64,000 nt of DNA from Siphonodentalium dalli (lineage: Eukaryota > Mollusca > Scaphopoda > Gadilida > Siphonodentaliidae): contig CP136069.1 of the NCBI GenBank assembly GCA_032622095.1, forward strand, positions 8,818,036-8,882,035. Reading direction: 5' to 3'. Shown here one piece after another: positions 27,601-39,448 of this stretch. Below the pieces are notes generated by a model. The model saw nothing but the letters and a program-made list of their open reading frames with translations. It did not search any database and had not been told where the DNA came from. Made by a program: the position numbers and the translations under genes. Position 1 is the stretch's first letter, and every line of letters begins with the position of its first letter.

Positions 27601-29010
27601 GTGAGTGTCAATATGAAACATTCGAGAAAAGTGAGTGTCAATATGAAACATTCGAGAAAAGTGAGTGTCAATATGAAACATTCAAGAAAAGTCAATGTCA
27701 ATATGAAACATCCAAGAAAAGTGAGTGTCAATATGAAGCATTCAAGAAAAGTGAGTGTCAATATGAAACATTCAAGAAAAGTGAGTGTCAATATGAAACA
27801 TCCAAGAAAAGTGAGTGTCAATATGAAACATTCGAGAAAAGTGAGTGTCAATATGAAACATTCGAGAAAAGTGAGTGTCAATATGAAACATTCAAGAAAA
27901 GTCAATGTCAATATGAAACATTCAATAAAAGTGAGTGTCAATATGAAACATTCAAGAAAAGTCAATGTCAATATGAAACATCCAAGAAAAGTGAGTGTCA
28001 ATATGAAACATTCAAGAAAAGTGAGTGTCAATATGAAACATCCAAGAAAAGTGAGTGTCAATATGAAACATTCAAGAAAAGTGAGTGTCAATATGAAACA
28101 TCCAAGAAAAGTGAGTGTCAATATGAAACATCCAAGAAAAGTGAGTGTCAATATGAAACATCCAAGAAAAGTGAGTGTCAATATGAAGCATTCAAGAAAA
28201 GTGAGTGTCAATATGAAACATCCAAGAAAAGTGAGTGTCAATATGAAACATTCAAGAAAAGTCAATGTCAATATGAAACATCCAAGAAAAGTGAGTGTCA
28301 ATATGAAACATTCAAGAAAAGTCAATGTCAATATGAAACATCCAAGAAAAGTGAGTGTCAATATGAAACATCCAAGAAAAGTGAGTGTCAATATGAAACA
28401 TTCAAGAAAAGTGAGTGTCAATATGAAACATTCAAGAAAAGTGAGTGTCAATATGAAACATTCAAGAAAAGTGAGTGTCAATATGAAACATTCAAGAAAA
28501 GTGAGTGTCAATATGAAACATTCAAGAAAAGTGACTGTCAATATGAAACATTCAAGAAAAGTGAGTGTCAATATGAAACATTCAAGAAAAGTGAGTGTCA
28601 ATATGAAACATTCGAGAAAAGTGAGTGTCAATATGAAACATTCAAGAAAAGTGAGTGTCAATATGAAACATCCAAGAAAAGTGAGTGTCAATATGAAACA
28701 TCCAAGAAAAGTGAGTGTCAATATGAAACATTCGAGAAAAGTGAGTGTCAATATGAAACATTCAATAAAAGTGAGTGTCAATATGAAACATCCAAGAAAA
28801 GTGAGTGTCAATATGAAACATTCAAGAAAAGTGAGTGTCAATATGAAACATTCAAGAAAAGTGAGTGTCAATATGAAACATCCAAGAAAAGTGAGTGTCA
28901 ATATGAAACATCCAAGAAAAGTCAATGTCAATATGAAACATTCAAGAAAAGTGAGTGTCAATATGAAACATTCAAGAAAAGTGAGTGTCAATATGAAACA
29001 TTCAAGAAAA
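27601..29010. repeat. Transition block with first TTCGAG clusters
   Basis: Units of types g, p, P and t are mixed. TTCGAG pairs occur near 27,621 and 27,651 and again near 27,831 and 27,861, with singles near 28,611 and 28,731. The first TTCAATAAAA units of the window are at about 27,921 and 28,761, and the first GTGACTGTCA unit is at 28,531. The block holds early or stray copies of the variants that dominate the next three domains. Confidence 0.85.
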
Positions 29011-32000
29011 GTGACTGTCAATATGAAACATCCAAGAAAAGTGACTGTCAATATGAAACATTCAAGAAAAGTGAGTGTCAATATGAAACATTCAAGAAAA
29101 GTGAGTGTCAATATGAAACATTCAAGAAAAGTGACTGTCAATATGAAACATTCAAGAAAAGTGAGTGTCAATATGAAACATTCAAGAAAAGTGACTGTCA
29201 ATATGAAACATTCAAGAAAAGTGAGTGTCAATATGAAACATTCAAGAAAAGTGACTGTCAATATGAAACATTCAAGAAAAGTGACTGTCAATATGAAACA
29301 TCCAAGAAAAGTGAGTGTCAATATGAAACATTCAAGAAAAGTGACTGTCAATATGAAACATTCAAGAAAAGTGACTGTCAATATGAAACATTCAAGAAAA
29401 GTGAGTGTCAATATGAAACATTCAAGAAAAGTGAGTGTCAATATGAAACATTCAAGAAAAGTCAGTGTCAATATGAAACATTCAAGAAAAGTGAGTGTCA
29501 ATATGAAACATTCAAGAACAGTCAGTGTCAATATGAAACATTCAAGAAAAGTGAGTGTCAATATGAAACATTCAAGAAAAGTGAGTGTCAATATGAAACA
29601 TTCAAGAAAAGTGAGTGTCAATATGAAACATTCAAGAAAAGTGACTGTCAATATGAAACATTCAAGAAAAGTGAGTGTCAATATGAAACATCCAAGAAAA
29701 GTGACTGTCAATATGAAACATTCAAGAAAAGTGAGTGTCAATATGAAACATTCAAGAAAAGTGAGTGTCAATATGAAACATTCAAGAAAAGTGACTGTCA
29801 ATATGAAACATTCAAGAAAAGTGACTGTCAATATGAAACATTCAAGAAAAGTGACTGTCAATATGAAACATCCAAGAAAAGTGACTGTCAATATGAAACA
29901 TTCAAGAAAAGTGAGTGTCAATATGAAACATTCAAGAAAAGTGAGTGTCAATATGAAACATTCAAGAAAAGTGACTGTCAATATGAAACATTCAAGAAAA
30001 GTGAGTGTCAATATGAAACATTCAAGAAAAGTGAGTGTCAATATGAAACATTCAAGAAAAGTGAGTGTCAATATGAAACATTCAAGAAAAGTGACTGTCA
30101 ATATGAAACATTCAAGAAAAGTGACTGTCAATATGAAACATTCAAGAAAAGTGACTGTCAATATGAAACATCCAAGAAAAGTGACTGTCAATATGAAACA
30201 TTCAAGAAAAGTGACTGTCAATATGAAACATTCAAGAAAAGTGAGTGTCAATATGAAACATTCAAGAAAAGTGAGTGTCAATATGAAACATTCAAGAAAA
30301 GTGAGTGTCAATATGAAACATCCAAGAAAAGTGAGTGTCAATATGAAACATCCAAGAAAAGTGAGTGTCAATATGAAACATTCAAGAAAAGTCAATGTCA
30401 ATATGAAACATTCAAGAAAAGTGAGTGTCAATATGAAACATTCAAGAAAAGTGACTGTCAATATGAAACATTCAAGAAAAGTCAATGTCAATATGAAACA
30501 TTCAAGAAAAGTGAGTGTCAATATGAAACATTCAAGAAAAGTGACTGTCAATATGAAACATTCAAGAAAAGTGACTGTCAATATGAAACATTCAAGAAAA
30601 GTGACTGTCAATATGAAACATTCAAGAAAAGTGACTGTCAATATGAAACATTCAAGAAAAGTGAGTGTCAATATGAAACATTCAAGAAAAGTGAGTGTCA
30701 ATATGAAACATTCAAGAAAAGTGACTGTCAATATGAAACATTCAAGAAAAGTGACTGTCAATATGAAACATTCAAGAAAAGTGAGTGTCAATATGAAACA
30801 TTCAAGAAAAGTGAGTGTCAATATGAAACATTCAAGAAAAGTGACTGTCAATATGAAACATTCAAGAAAAGTCAATGTCAATATGAAACATTCAAGAAAA
30901 GTGACTGTCAATATGAAACATTCAAGAAAAGTGACTGTCAATATGAAACATTCAAGAAAAGTGAGTGTCAATATGAAACATTCAAGAAAAGTGAGTGTCA
31001 ATATGAAACATTCAAGAAAAGTGAGTGTCAATATGAAACATTCAAGAAAAGTCAATGTCAATATGAAACATTCAAGAAAAGTGACTGTCAATATGAAACA
31101 TTCAAGAAAAGTGAGTGTCAATATGAAACATTCAAGAAAAGTGACTGTCAATATGAAACATTCAAGAAAAGTGAGTGTCAATATGAAACATTCAAGAAAA
31201 GTGACTGTCAATATGAAACATTCAAGAAAAGTGACTGTCAATATGAAACATTCAAGAAAAGTGAGTGTCAATATGAAACATTCAAGAAAAGTCAGTGTCA
31301 ATATGAAACATTCAAGAAAAGTCAATGTCAATATGAAACATTCAAGAAAAGTCAATGTCAATATGAAACATTCAAGAAAAGTCAGTGTCAATATGAAACA
31401 TTCAAGAAAAGTCAATGTCAATATGAAACATTCAAGAAAAGTCAATGTCAATATGAAACATTCAAGAAAAGTGACTGTCAATATGAAACATTCAAGAAAA
31501 GTGACTGTCAATATGAAACATTCAAGAAAAGTGAGTGTCAATATGAAACATTCAAGAAAAGTGAGTGTCAATATGAAACATTCAAGAAAAGTGACTGTCA
31601 ATATGAAACATTCAAGAAAAGTCAATGTCAATATGAAACATTCAAGAAAAGTCAATGTCAATATGAAACATTCAAGAAAAGTGAGTGTCAATATGAAACA
31701 TTCAAGAAAAGTGACTGTCAATATGAAACATTCAAGAAAAGTGACTGTCAATATGAAACATTCAAGAAAAGTGAGTGTCAATATGAAACATTCAAGAAAA
31801 GTGACTGTCAATATGAAACATTCAAGAAAAGTGAGTGTCAATATGAAACATTCAAGAAAAGTGACTGTCAATATGAAACATTCAAGAAAAGTGAGTGTCA
31901 ATATGAAACATTCAAGAAAAGTGAGTGTCAATATGAAACATTCAAGAAAAGTGACTGTCAATATGAAACATTCAAGAAAAGTCAGTGTCAATATGAAACA

Positions 32001-32250
32001 TTCAAGAAAAGTGAGTGTCAATATGAAACATTCAAGAAAAGTCAGTGTCAATATGAAACATTCAAGAAAAGTGAGTGTCAATATGAAACATTCAAGAAAA
32101 GTGACTGTCAATATGAAACATTCAAGAAAAGTGAGTGTCAATATGAAACATTCAAGAAAAGTGACTGTCAATATGAAACATTCAAGAAAAGTGACTGTCA
32201 ATATGAAACATTCAAGAAAAGTGACTGTCAATATGAAACATTCAAGAAAA
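29011..32250. repeat. Domain 4: GTGACT units (position 5 C)
   Basis: GTGACTGTCA starts 46 of the 108 units here by my count; only one other occurs (28,531), and nowhere else does position 5 C follow a position 3 G. The units are mixed with g and, from 30,391, n units; TCCAAG is nearly absent, returning only at a few places up to about 30,351. Small duplications are visible, such as g, two GTGACT units, a GTGACT/TCCAAG unit and another GTGACT unit shared between 29,761-29,910 and 30,061-30,210. The block records amplification of a single G-to-C change. Confidence 0.92.
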
Positions 32251-33360
32251 GTGAGTGTCAATATGAAACATTCAAGAAAAGTGAGTGTCAATATGAAACA
32301 TTCAAGAAAAGTGAGTGTCAATATGAAACATTCAAGAAAAGTGAGTGTCAATATGAAACATTCAAGAAAAGTGAGTGTCAATATGAAACATTCAAGAAAA
32401 GTGAGTGTCAATATGAAACATCCAAGAAAAGTGAGTGTCAATATGAAACATTCAAGAAAAGTGAGTGTCAATATGAAACATTCAAGAAAAGTGAGTGTCA
32501 ATATGAAACATTCAAGAAAAGTGAGTGTCAATATGAAACATTCAAGAAAAGTGAGTGTCAATATGAAACATCCAAGAAAAGTGAGTGTCAATATGAAACA
32601 TTCAAGAAAAGTGAGTGTCAATATGAAACATTCAAGAAAAGTCAGTGTCAATATGAAACATCCAAGAAAAGTGAGTGTCAATATGAAACATCCAAGAAAA
32701 GTGAGTGTCAATATGAAACATCCAAGAAAAGTGAGTGTCAATATGAAACATTCAAGAAAAGTGAGTGTCAATATGAAACATTCGAGAAAAGTGAGTGTCA
32801 ATATGAAACATTCAAGAAAAGTGAGTGTCAATATGAAACATCCAAGAAAAGTGAGTGTCAATATGAAACATCCAAGAAAAGTGAGTGTCAATATGAAACA
32901 TCCAAGAAAAGTGAGTGTCAATATGAAACATTCAAGAAAAGTGAGTGTCAATATGAAACATTCGAGAAAAGTGAGTGTCAATATGAAACATTCAATAAAA
33001 GTGAGTGTCAATATGAAACATTCAAGAAAAGTGAGTGTCAATATGAAACATTCAAGAAAAGTGAGTGTCAATATGAAACATCCAAGAAAAGTGAGTGTCA
33101 ATATGAAACATCCAAGAAAAGTGAGTGTCAATATGAAACATTCAATAAAAGTGAGTGTCAATATGAAACATTCGAGAAAAGTGAGTGTCAATATGAAACA
33201 TTCAAGAAAAGTGAGTGTCAATATGAAACATCCAAGAAAAGTGAGTGTCAATATGAAACATCCAAGAAAAGTGAGTGTCAATATGAAACATTCAATAAAA
33301 GTGAGTGTCAATATGAAACATCCAAGAAAAGTGAGTGTCAATATGAAACATTCAAGAAAA
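32251..33360. repeat. Mixed g/p block with scattered TTCGAG and TTCAAT
   Basis: Runs of g units give way to pp and ppp groups from 32,401. TTCGAG units lie near 32,781, 32,961 and 33,171, and TTCAATAAAA near 32,991, 33,141 and 33,291. The eight-unit order g g p p I t g p at 33,001-33,240 recurs at 33,543-33,782 on the far side of the first indels, showing that array order continues across the register break. Confidence 0.85.
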
Positions 33361-35998
33361 GTGAGTGTCAATATGAAACATCCAAGGAAAAGTGAGTGTC
33401 AATATGAAACATCCAAGAAAAGTGAGTGTCAATATGAAACATCCAAGAAAAGTGAGTGTCAATATGAAACATTCAAGAAAAGTGAGTGTCAATATGAAAA
33501 CATTCGAGAAAAGTGAGTGTCAATATGAAACATTCGAGAAAAGTGAGTGTCAATATGAAACATTCAAGAAAAGTGAGTGTCAATATGAAACATTCAAGAA
33601 AAGTGAGTGTCAATATGAAACATCCAAGAAAAGTGAGTGTCAATATGAAACATCCAAGAAAAGTGAGTGTCAATATGAAACATTCAATAAAAGTGAGTGT
33701 CAATATGAAACATTCGAGAAAAGTGAGTGTCAATATGAAACATTCAAGAAAAGTGAGTGTCAATATGAAACATCCAAGAAAAGTGAGTGTCAATATGAAA
33801 CATTCAAGAAAAGTGAGTGTCAATATGAAACATTCAAGAAAAGTGAGTGTCAATATGAAACATTCAAGAAAAGTGAGTGTCAATATGAAACATTCAAGAA
33901 AAGTGAGTGTCAATATGAAACATCCAAGAAAAGTGAGTGTCAATATGAAACATCCAAGAAAAGTGAGTGTCAAATATGAAACATCCAAGAAAAGTGAGTG
34001 TCAATATGAAACATTCAAGAAAAGTGAGTGTCAATATGAAACATTCGAGAAAAGTGAGTGTCAATATGAAACATCAAGAAAAGTGAGTGTCAATATGAAA
34101 CATCAAGAAAAGTGAGTGTCAATATGAAACATTCAAGAAAAGTGAGTGTCAATATGAAACATTCAAGAAAAGTGAGTGTCAATATGAAACATTCACAGAA
34201 AAGTGAGTGTCAATATGAAGCATTCAAGAAAAGTCAGTGTCAATATGAAACATTCAAGAAAAGTGAGTGTCAATATGAAACATCCAAGAAAAGTGAGTGT
34301 CAATATGAAACATTCAAGAAAAGTGAGTGTCAATATGAAACATCCAAGAAAGTGAGTGTCAATATGAAACATCCAAGAAAAGTGAGTGTCAATATGAAAC
34401 ATTCAAGAAAAGTGAGTGTCAATATGAAACATTCAAGAAAAGTCGAGTGTCAATATGAAACATTCAAGAAAAGTCAGTGTCAATATGAAACATTCAAGAA
34501 AAGTGAGTGTCAATATGAAACATCCAAGAAAAGTGAGTGTCAATATGAAACATTCAAGAAAAGTGAGTGTCAATATGAAACATCAAGAAAAGTGAGTGTC
34601 AATATGAAACATTCAAGAAAAGTGAGTGTCAATATGAAACATCAAGAAAAGTGAGTGTCAATATGAAACATCCAAGAAAAGTGAGTGTCAATATGAAACA
34701 TCCAAGAAAAGTGAGTGTCAATATGAAACATTCAAGAAAAGTGAGTGTCAATATGAAACATCCAAGAAAAGTGAGTGTCAATATGAAACATTCAAGAAAA
34801 GTGAGTGTCAATATGAAACATTCAAGAAAAGTGAGTGTCAATATGAAACATTCAAGAAAAGTGAGTGTCAATATGAAACATTCAAGAAAAGTGAGTGTCA
34901 ATATGAAACATTCAAAGAAAAGAGAGTGTCAATATGAAACATCCAAGAAAAGTGAGTGTCAATATGAAACATTCAAGAAAAGTGAGTGTCAATATGAAAC
35001 ATTCAAGAAAAGTGAGTGTCAATATGAAACATTCGAGAAAAGTGAGTGTCAATATGAACATTCAAGAAAAGTGAGTGTCAATATGAAACATCCAAGAAAA
35101 GTGAGTGTCAATATGAAACATCAAGAAAAGTGAGTGTCAATATGAAACATCCAAGAAAAGTGAGTGTCAATGTGAAACATTCGAGAAAAGTGAGTGTCAA
35201 TATGAAACATTCAATAAAAGTGAGTGTCAATATGAAACATTCGAGAAAAGTGAGTGTCAATATGAAACATTCGAGAAAAGTGAGTGTCAATATGAAACAT
35301 TCGAGAAAAGTGAGTGTCAATATGAAACATCCAAGAAAAGTGAGTGTCAATATGAAACATCAAGAAAAGTGAGTGTCAATATGAAACATTCGAGAAAAGT
35401 GAGTGTCAATATGAAACATTCGAGAAAAGTCAATGTCAATATGAAACATTCAAGAAAAGTGAGTGTCAATATGAAACATTCAAGAAAAGTGAGTGTCAAT
35501 ATGAAAACATTCAAGAAAAGTGAGTGTCAATATGAAACATTCGAGAAAAGTGAGTGTCAATATGAAACATCCAAGAAAAGTGAGTGTCAATATGAAACAT
35601 CCAAGAAAAGTGAGTGTCAATATGAAACATTCGAGAAAAGTGAGGTCAATATGAAACATTCGAGAAAAGTGAGTGTCAATATGAAACATTCGAGAAAAGT
35701 GAGTGTCAATATGAAACATCGAAGAAAAGTGAGTGTCAATATGAAACATTCGAGAAAAGTCAATGTCAATATGAAAACATTCAAGAAAAGTGAGTGTCCA
35801 TATGAAACATCCAAGAAAAGTGAGTGTCAATATGAAACATTCGAGAAAAGTGAGTGTCAATATGAAACATTCGAGAAAAGTGAGTGTCAATATGAAACAT
35901 TCGAGAAAAGTGAGTGTCAATATGAAACATCGAAGAAAAGTGAGTGTCAATATGAACATTCGAGAAAAGTCAATGTCAATATGAAACATTCAAGAAAA
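33361..35998. repeat. Indel-rich stretch 1 (18 single-base indels)
   Basis: After 1,094 units without an indel, eight 1-bp gains (about 33,386, 33,498, 33,973, 34,195, 34,444, 34,915, 35,505, 35,775) and ten 1-bp losses (about 34,074, 34,104, 34,350, 34,584, 34,643, 35,058, 35,121, 35,361, 35,645, 35,955) occur in 2.6 kb. The net of -2 agrees with the shifted register after 35,999. Six losses turn ACATTCAAG or ACATCCAAG into ACATCAAG, that is, at the polymorphic T/C of position 22. Several gains lengthen A runs. Other oddities are GAGAG at 34,921, AATGTGAAAC at 35,169, GTCCATATG at 35,797 and ACATCGAAG near 35,717 and 35,927. These indels break every long frame. Confidence 0.93.
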
Positions 35999-38900
35999 GT
36001 CAGTGTCAATATGAAACATCCAAGAAAAGTCAGTGTCAATATGAAACATTCAAGAAAAGTGAGTGTCAATATGAAACATTCAAGAAAAGTGAGTGTCAAT
36101 ATGAAACATTCAAGAAAAGTCAGTGTCAATATGAAACATTCAAGAAAAGTGAGTGTCAATATGAAACATCCAAGAAAAGTGAGTGTCAATATGAAACATT
36201 CAAGAAAAGTGAGTGTCAATATGAAACATCCAAGAAAAGTGAGTGTCAATATGAAACATCCAAGAAAAGTGAGTGTCAATATGAAACATTCGAGAAAAGT
36301 GAGTGTCAATATGAAACATTCGAGAAAAGTGAGTGTCAATATGAAACATCCAAGAAAAGTGAGTGTCAATATGAAACATCCAAGAAAAGTGAGTGTCAAT
36401 ATGAAACATCCAAGAAAAGTGAGTGTCAATATGAAACATTCGAGAAAAGTGAGTGTCAATATGAAACATTCGAGAAAAGTGAGTGTCAATATGAAACATC
36501 CAAGAAAAGTGAGTGTCAATATGAAACATTCAAGAAAAGTCAGTGTCAATATGAAACATCCAAGAAAAGTGAGTGTCAATATGAAACATTCGAGAAAAGT
36601 GAGTGTCAATATGAAACATTCGAGAAAAGTGAGTGTCAATTTGAAACATTCAAGAAAAGTCAATGTCAATATGAAACATTCAAGAAAAGTGAGTGTCAAT
36701 ATGAAACATTCAAGAAAAGTGAGTGTCAATATGAAACATTCAAGAAAAGTGAGTGTCAATATGAAACATTCAAGAAAAGTCAATGTCAATATGAAACATT
36801 CAAGAAAAGTGAGTGTCAATATGAAACATTCAAGAAAAGTGAGTGTCAATATGAAGCATTCAAGAAAAGTCAGTGTCAATATGAAACATTCAAGAAAAGT
36901 CAGTGTCAATATGAAACATTCAAGAAAAGTGAGTGTCAATATGAAACATTCAAGAAAAGTGAGTGTCAATATGAAACATTCAAGAAAAGTGAGTGTCAAT
37001 ATGAAACATTCAAGAAAAGTGAGTGTCAATATGAAACATTCAAGAAAAGTGAGTGTCAATATGAAACATTCAAGAAAAGTGAGTGTCAATATGAAACATT
37101 CAAGAAAAGTGAGTGTCAATATGAAACATTCAAGAAAAGTGAGTGTCAATATGAAACATTCAAGAAAAGTCAGTGTCAATATGAAACATTCGAGAAAAGT
37201 GAGTGTCAATATGAAACATTCGAGAAAAGTGAGTGTCAATATGAAACATTCAAGAAAAGTGAGTGTCAATATGAAACATTCGAGAAAAGTGAGTGTCAAT
37301 ATGAAACATCCAAGAAAAGTCAGTGTCAATATGAAACATTCAAGAAAAGTGAGTGTCAATATGAAACATTCAAGAAAAGTGAGTGTCAATATGAAACATT
37401 CGAGAAAAGTGAGTGTCAATATGAAACATTCGAGAAAAGTGAGTGTCAATATGAAACATTCAAGAAAAGTGAGTGTCAATATGAAACATTCAAGAAAAGT
37501 GAGTGTCAATATGAAACATCCAAGAAAAGTCAGTGTCAATATGAAACATTCAAGAAAAGTGAGTGTCAATATGAAACATTCAAGAAAAGTGAGTGTCAAT
37601 ATGAAACATTCGAGAAAAGTGAGTGTCAATATGAAACATTCGAGAAAAGTGAGTGTCAATATGAAACATTCAAGAAAAGTGAGTGTCAATATGAAACATT
37701 CAAGAAAAGTGAGTGTCAATATGAAACATCCAAGAAAAGTCAGTGTCAATATGAAACATTCAAGAAAAGTGAGTGTCAATATGAAACATTCGAGAAAAGT
37801 GAGTGTCAATATGAAACATTCGAGAAAAGTGAGTGTCAATATGAAACATTCGAGAAAAGTGAGTGTCAATATGAAACATTCAAGAAAAGTGAGTGTCAAT
37901 ATGAAACATTCGAGAAAAGTGAGTGTCAATATGAAACATCCAAGAAAAGTCAGTGTCAATATGAAACATTCAAGAAAAGTGAGTGTCAATATGAAACATT
38001 CAAGAAAAGTGAGTGTCAATATGAAACATTCAACAAAAGTGAGTGTCAATATGAAACATTCAAGAAAAGTGAGTGTCAATATGAAACATTCGAGAAAAGT
38101 GAGTGTCAATATGAAACATTCAAGAAAAGTCAGTGTCAATATGAAACATTCGAGAAAAGTGAGTGTCAATATGAAACATTCGAGAAAAGTGAGTGTCAAT
38201 ATGAAACATTCAAGAAAAGTGAGTGTCAATATGAAACATTCAAGAAAAGTCAGTGTCAATATGAAACATTCGAGAAAAGTGAGTGTCAATATGAAACATT
38301 CGAGAAAAGTGAGTGTCAATATGAAACATTCAAGAAAAGTGAGTGTCAATATGAAACATTCAAGAAAAGTGAGTGTCAATATGAAACATCCAAGAAAAGT
38401 CAGTGTCAATATGAAACATTCAAGAAAAGTGAGTGTCAATATGAAACATTCAAGAAAAGTGAGTGTCAATATGAAACATTCAAGAAAAGTGAGTGTCAAT
38501 ATGAAACATTCGAGAAAAGTGAGTGTCAATATGAAACATTCGAGAAAAGTGAGTGTCAATATGAAACATTCAAGAAAAGTGAGTGTCAATATGAAACATT
38601 CAAGAAAAGTGAGTGTCAATATGAAACATTCGAGAAAAGTGAGTGTCAATATGAAACATTCGAGAAAAGTGAGTGTCAATATGAAACATTCAAGAAAACT
38701 GAGTGTCAATATGAAACATTCAAGAAAAGTGAGTGTCAATATGAAACATTCGAGAAAAGTGAGTGTCAATATGAAACATTCAAGAAAAGTGAGTGTCAAT
38801 ATGAAACATTCGAGAAAAGTGAGTGTCAATATGAAACATCCAAGAAAAGTGAGTGTCAATATGAAACATTCAAGAAAAGTGAGTGTCAATATGAAACATT

Positions 38901-39448
38901 CGAGAAAAGTGAGTGTCAATATGAAACATCCAAGAAAAGTGAGTGTCAATATGAAACATTCGAGAAAAGTGAGTGTCAATATGAAACATTCGAGAAAAGT
39001 GAGTGTCAATATGAAACATTCGAGAAAAGTGAGTGTCAATATGAAACATTCGAGAAAAGTGAGTGTCAATATGAAACATTCGAGAAAAGTGAGTGTCAAT
39101 ATGAAACATCCAAGAAAAGTGAGTGTCAATATGAAACATCCAAGAAAAGTGAGTGTCAATATGAAACATTCGAGAAAAGTGAGTGTCAATATGAAACATT
39201 CGAGAAAAGTGAGTGTCAATATGAAACATTCAAGAAAAGTGAGTGTCAATATGAAACATTCGAGAAAAGTGAGTGTCAATATGAAACATCCAAGAAAAGT
39301 GAGTGTCAATATGAAACATTCGAGAAAAGTGAGTGTCAATATGAAACATCCAAGAAAAGTGAGTGTCAATATGAAACATCCAAGAAAAGTGAGTGTCAAT
39401 ATGAAACATTCGAGAAAAGTGAGTGTCAATATGAAACATCCAAGAAAA
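35999..39448. repeat. Domain 5: TTCGAG-rich units
   Basis: 115 units with no indel, in a register shifted by -2. TTCGAG (position 24 G), often in adjacent pairs, is interspersed with TCCAAG and TTCAAG; c units occur at intervals. Dense TTCGAG begins at about 33,500 in the indel stretch and ends near 39,411, with two outliers near 40,071 and 40,601. The variant creates TCGA, the only recurrent CpG in the array. Private changes are AATTTGAAAC at 36,639, CAACAAAAGT at 38,031 and CAAGAAAACT at 38,691. Confidence 0.92.
37289..38128. repeat. 210-bp heptamer higher-order repeat
   Basis: The order p c g t t g g starts at 37,289, 37,499, 37,709 and 37,919, giving four copies 210 bp apart. The first two are identical; the third has t for g at its third and seventh units, and the fourth has diverged more in its second half. 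The p-c junction anchors each copy, and an extra copy of the order resumes at about 38,369. Between them, 38,129-38,368 is a 120-bp tetramer (GTCAG/TTCGAG, t, g, g) present twice. Confidence 0.8.

Noticed and set aside
496-33516. Long + frames (496-7,167, 7,183-19,005, 19,021-33,516) as one giant repeat protein
   Set aside because: The frame is cut by TGA at 7,165 and TAG at 19,003 through single-unit changes, and another + frame is open in parallel. No signal peptide, cysteine pattern or flanking exon supports coding. Kept only as a finding to test.
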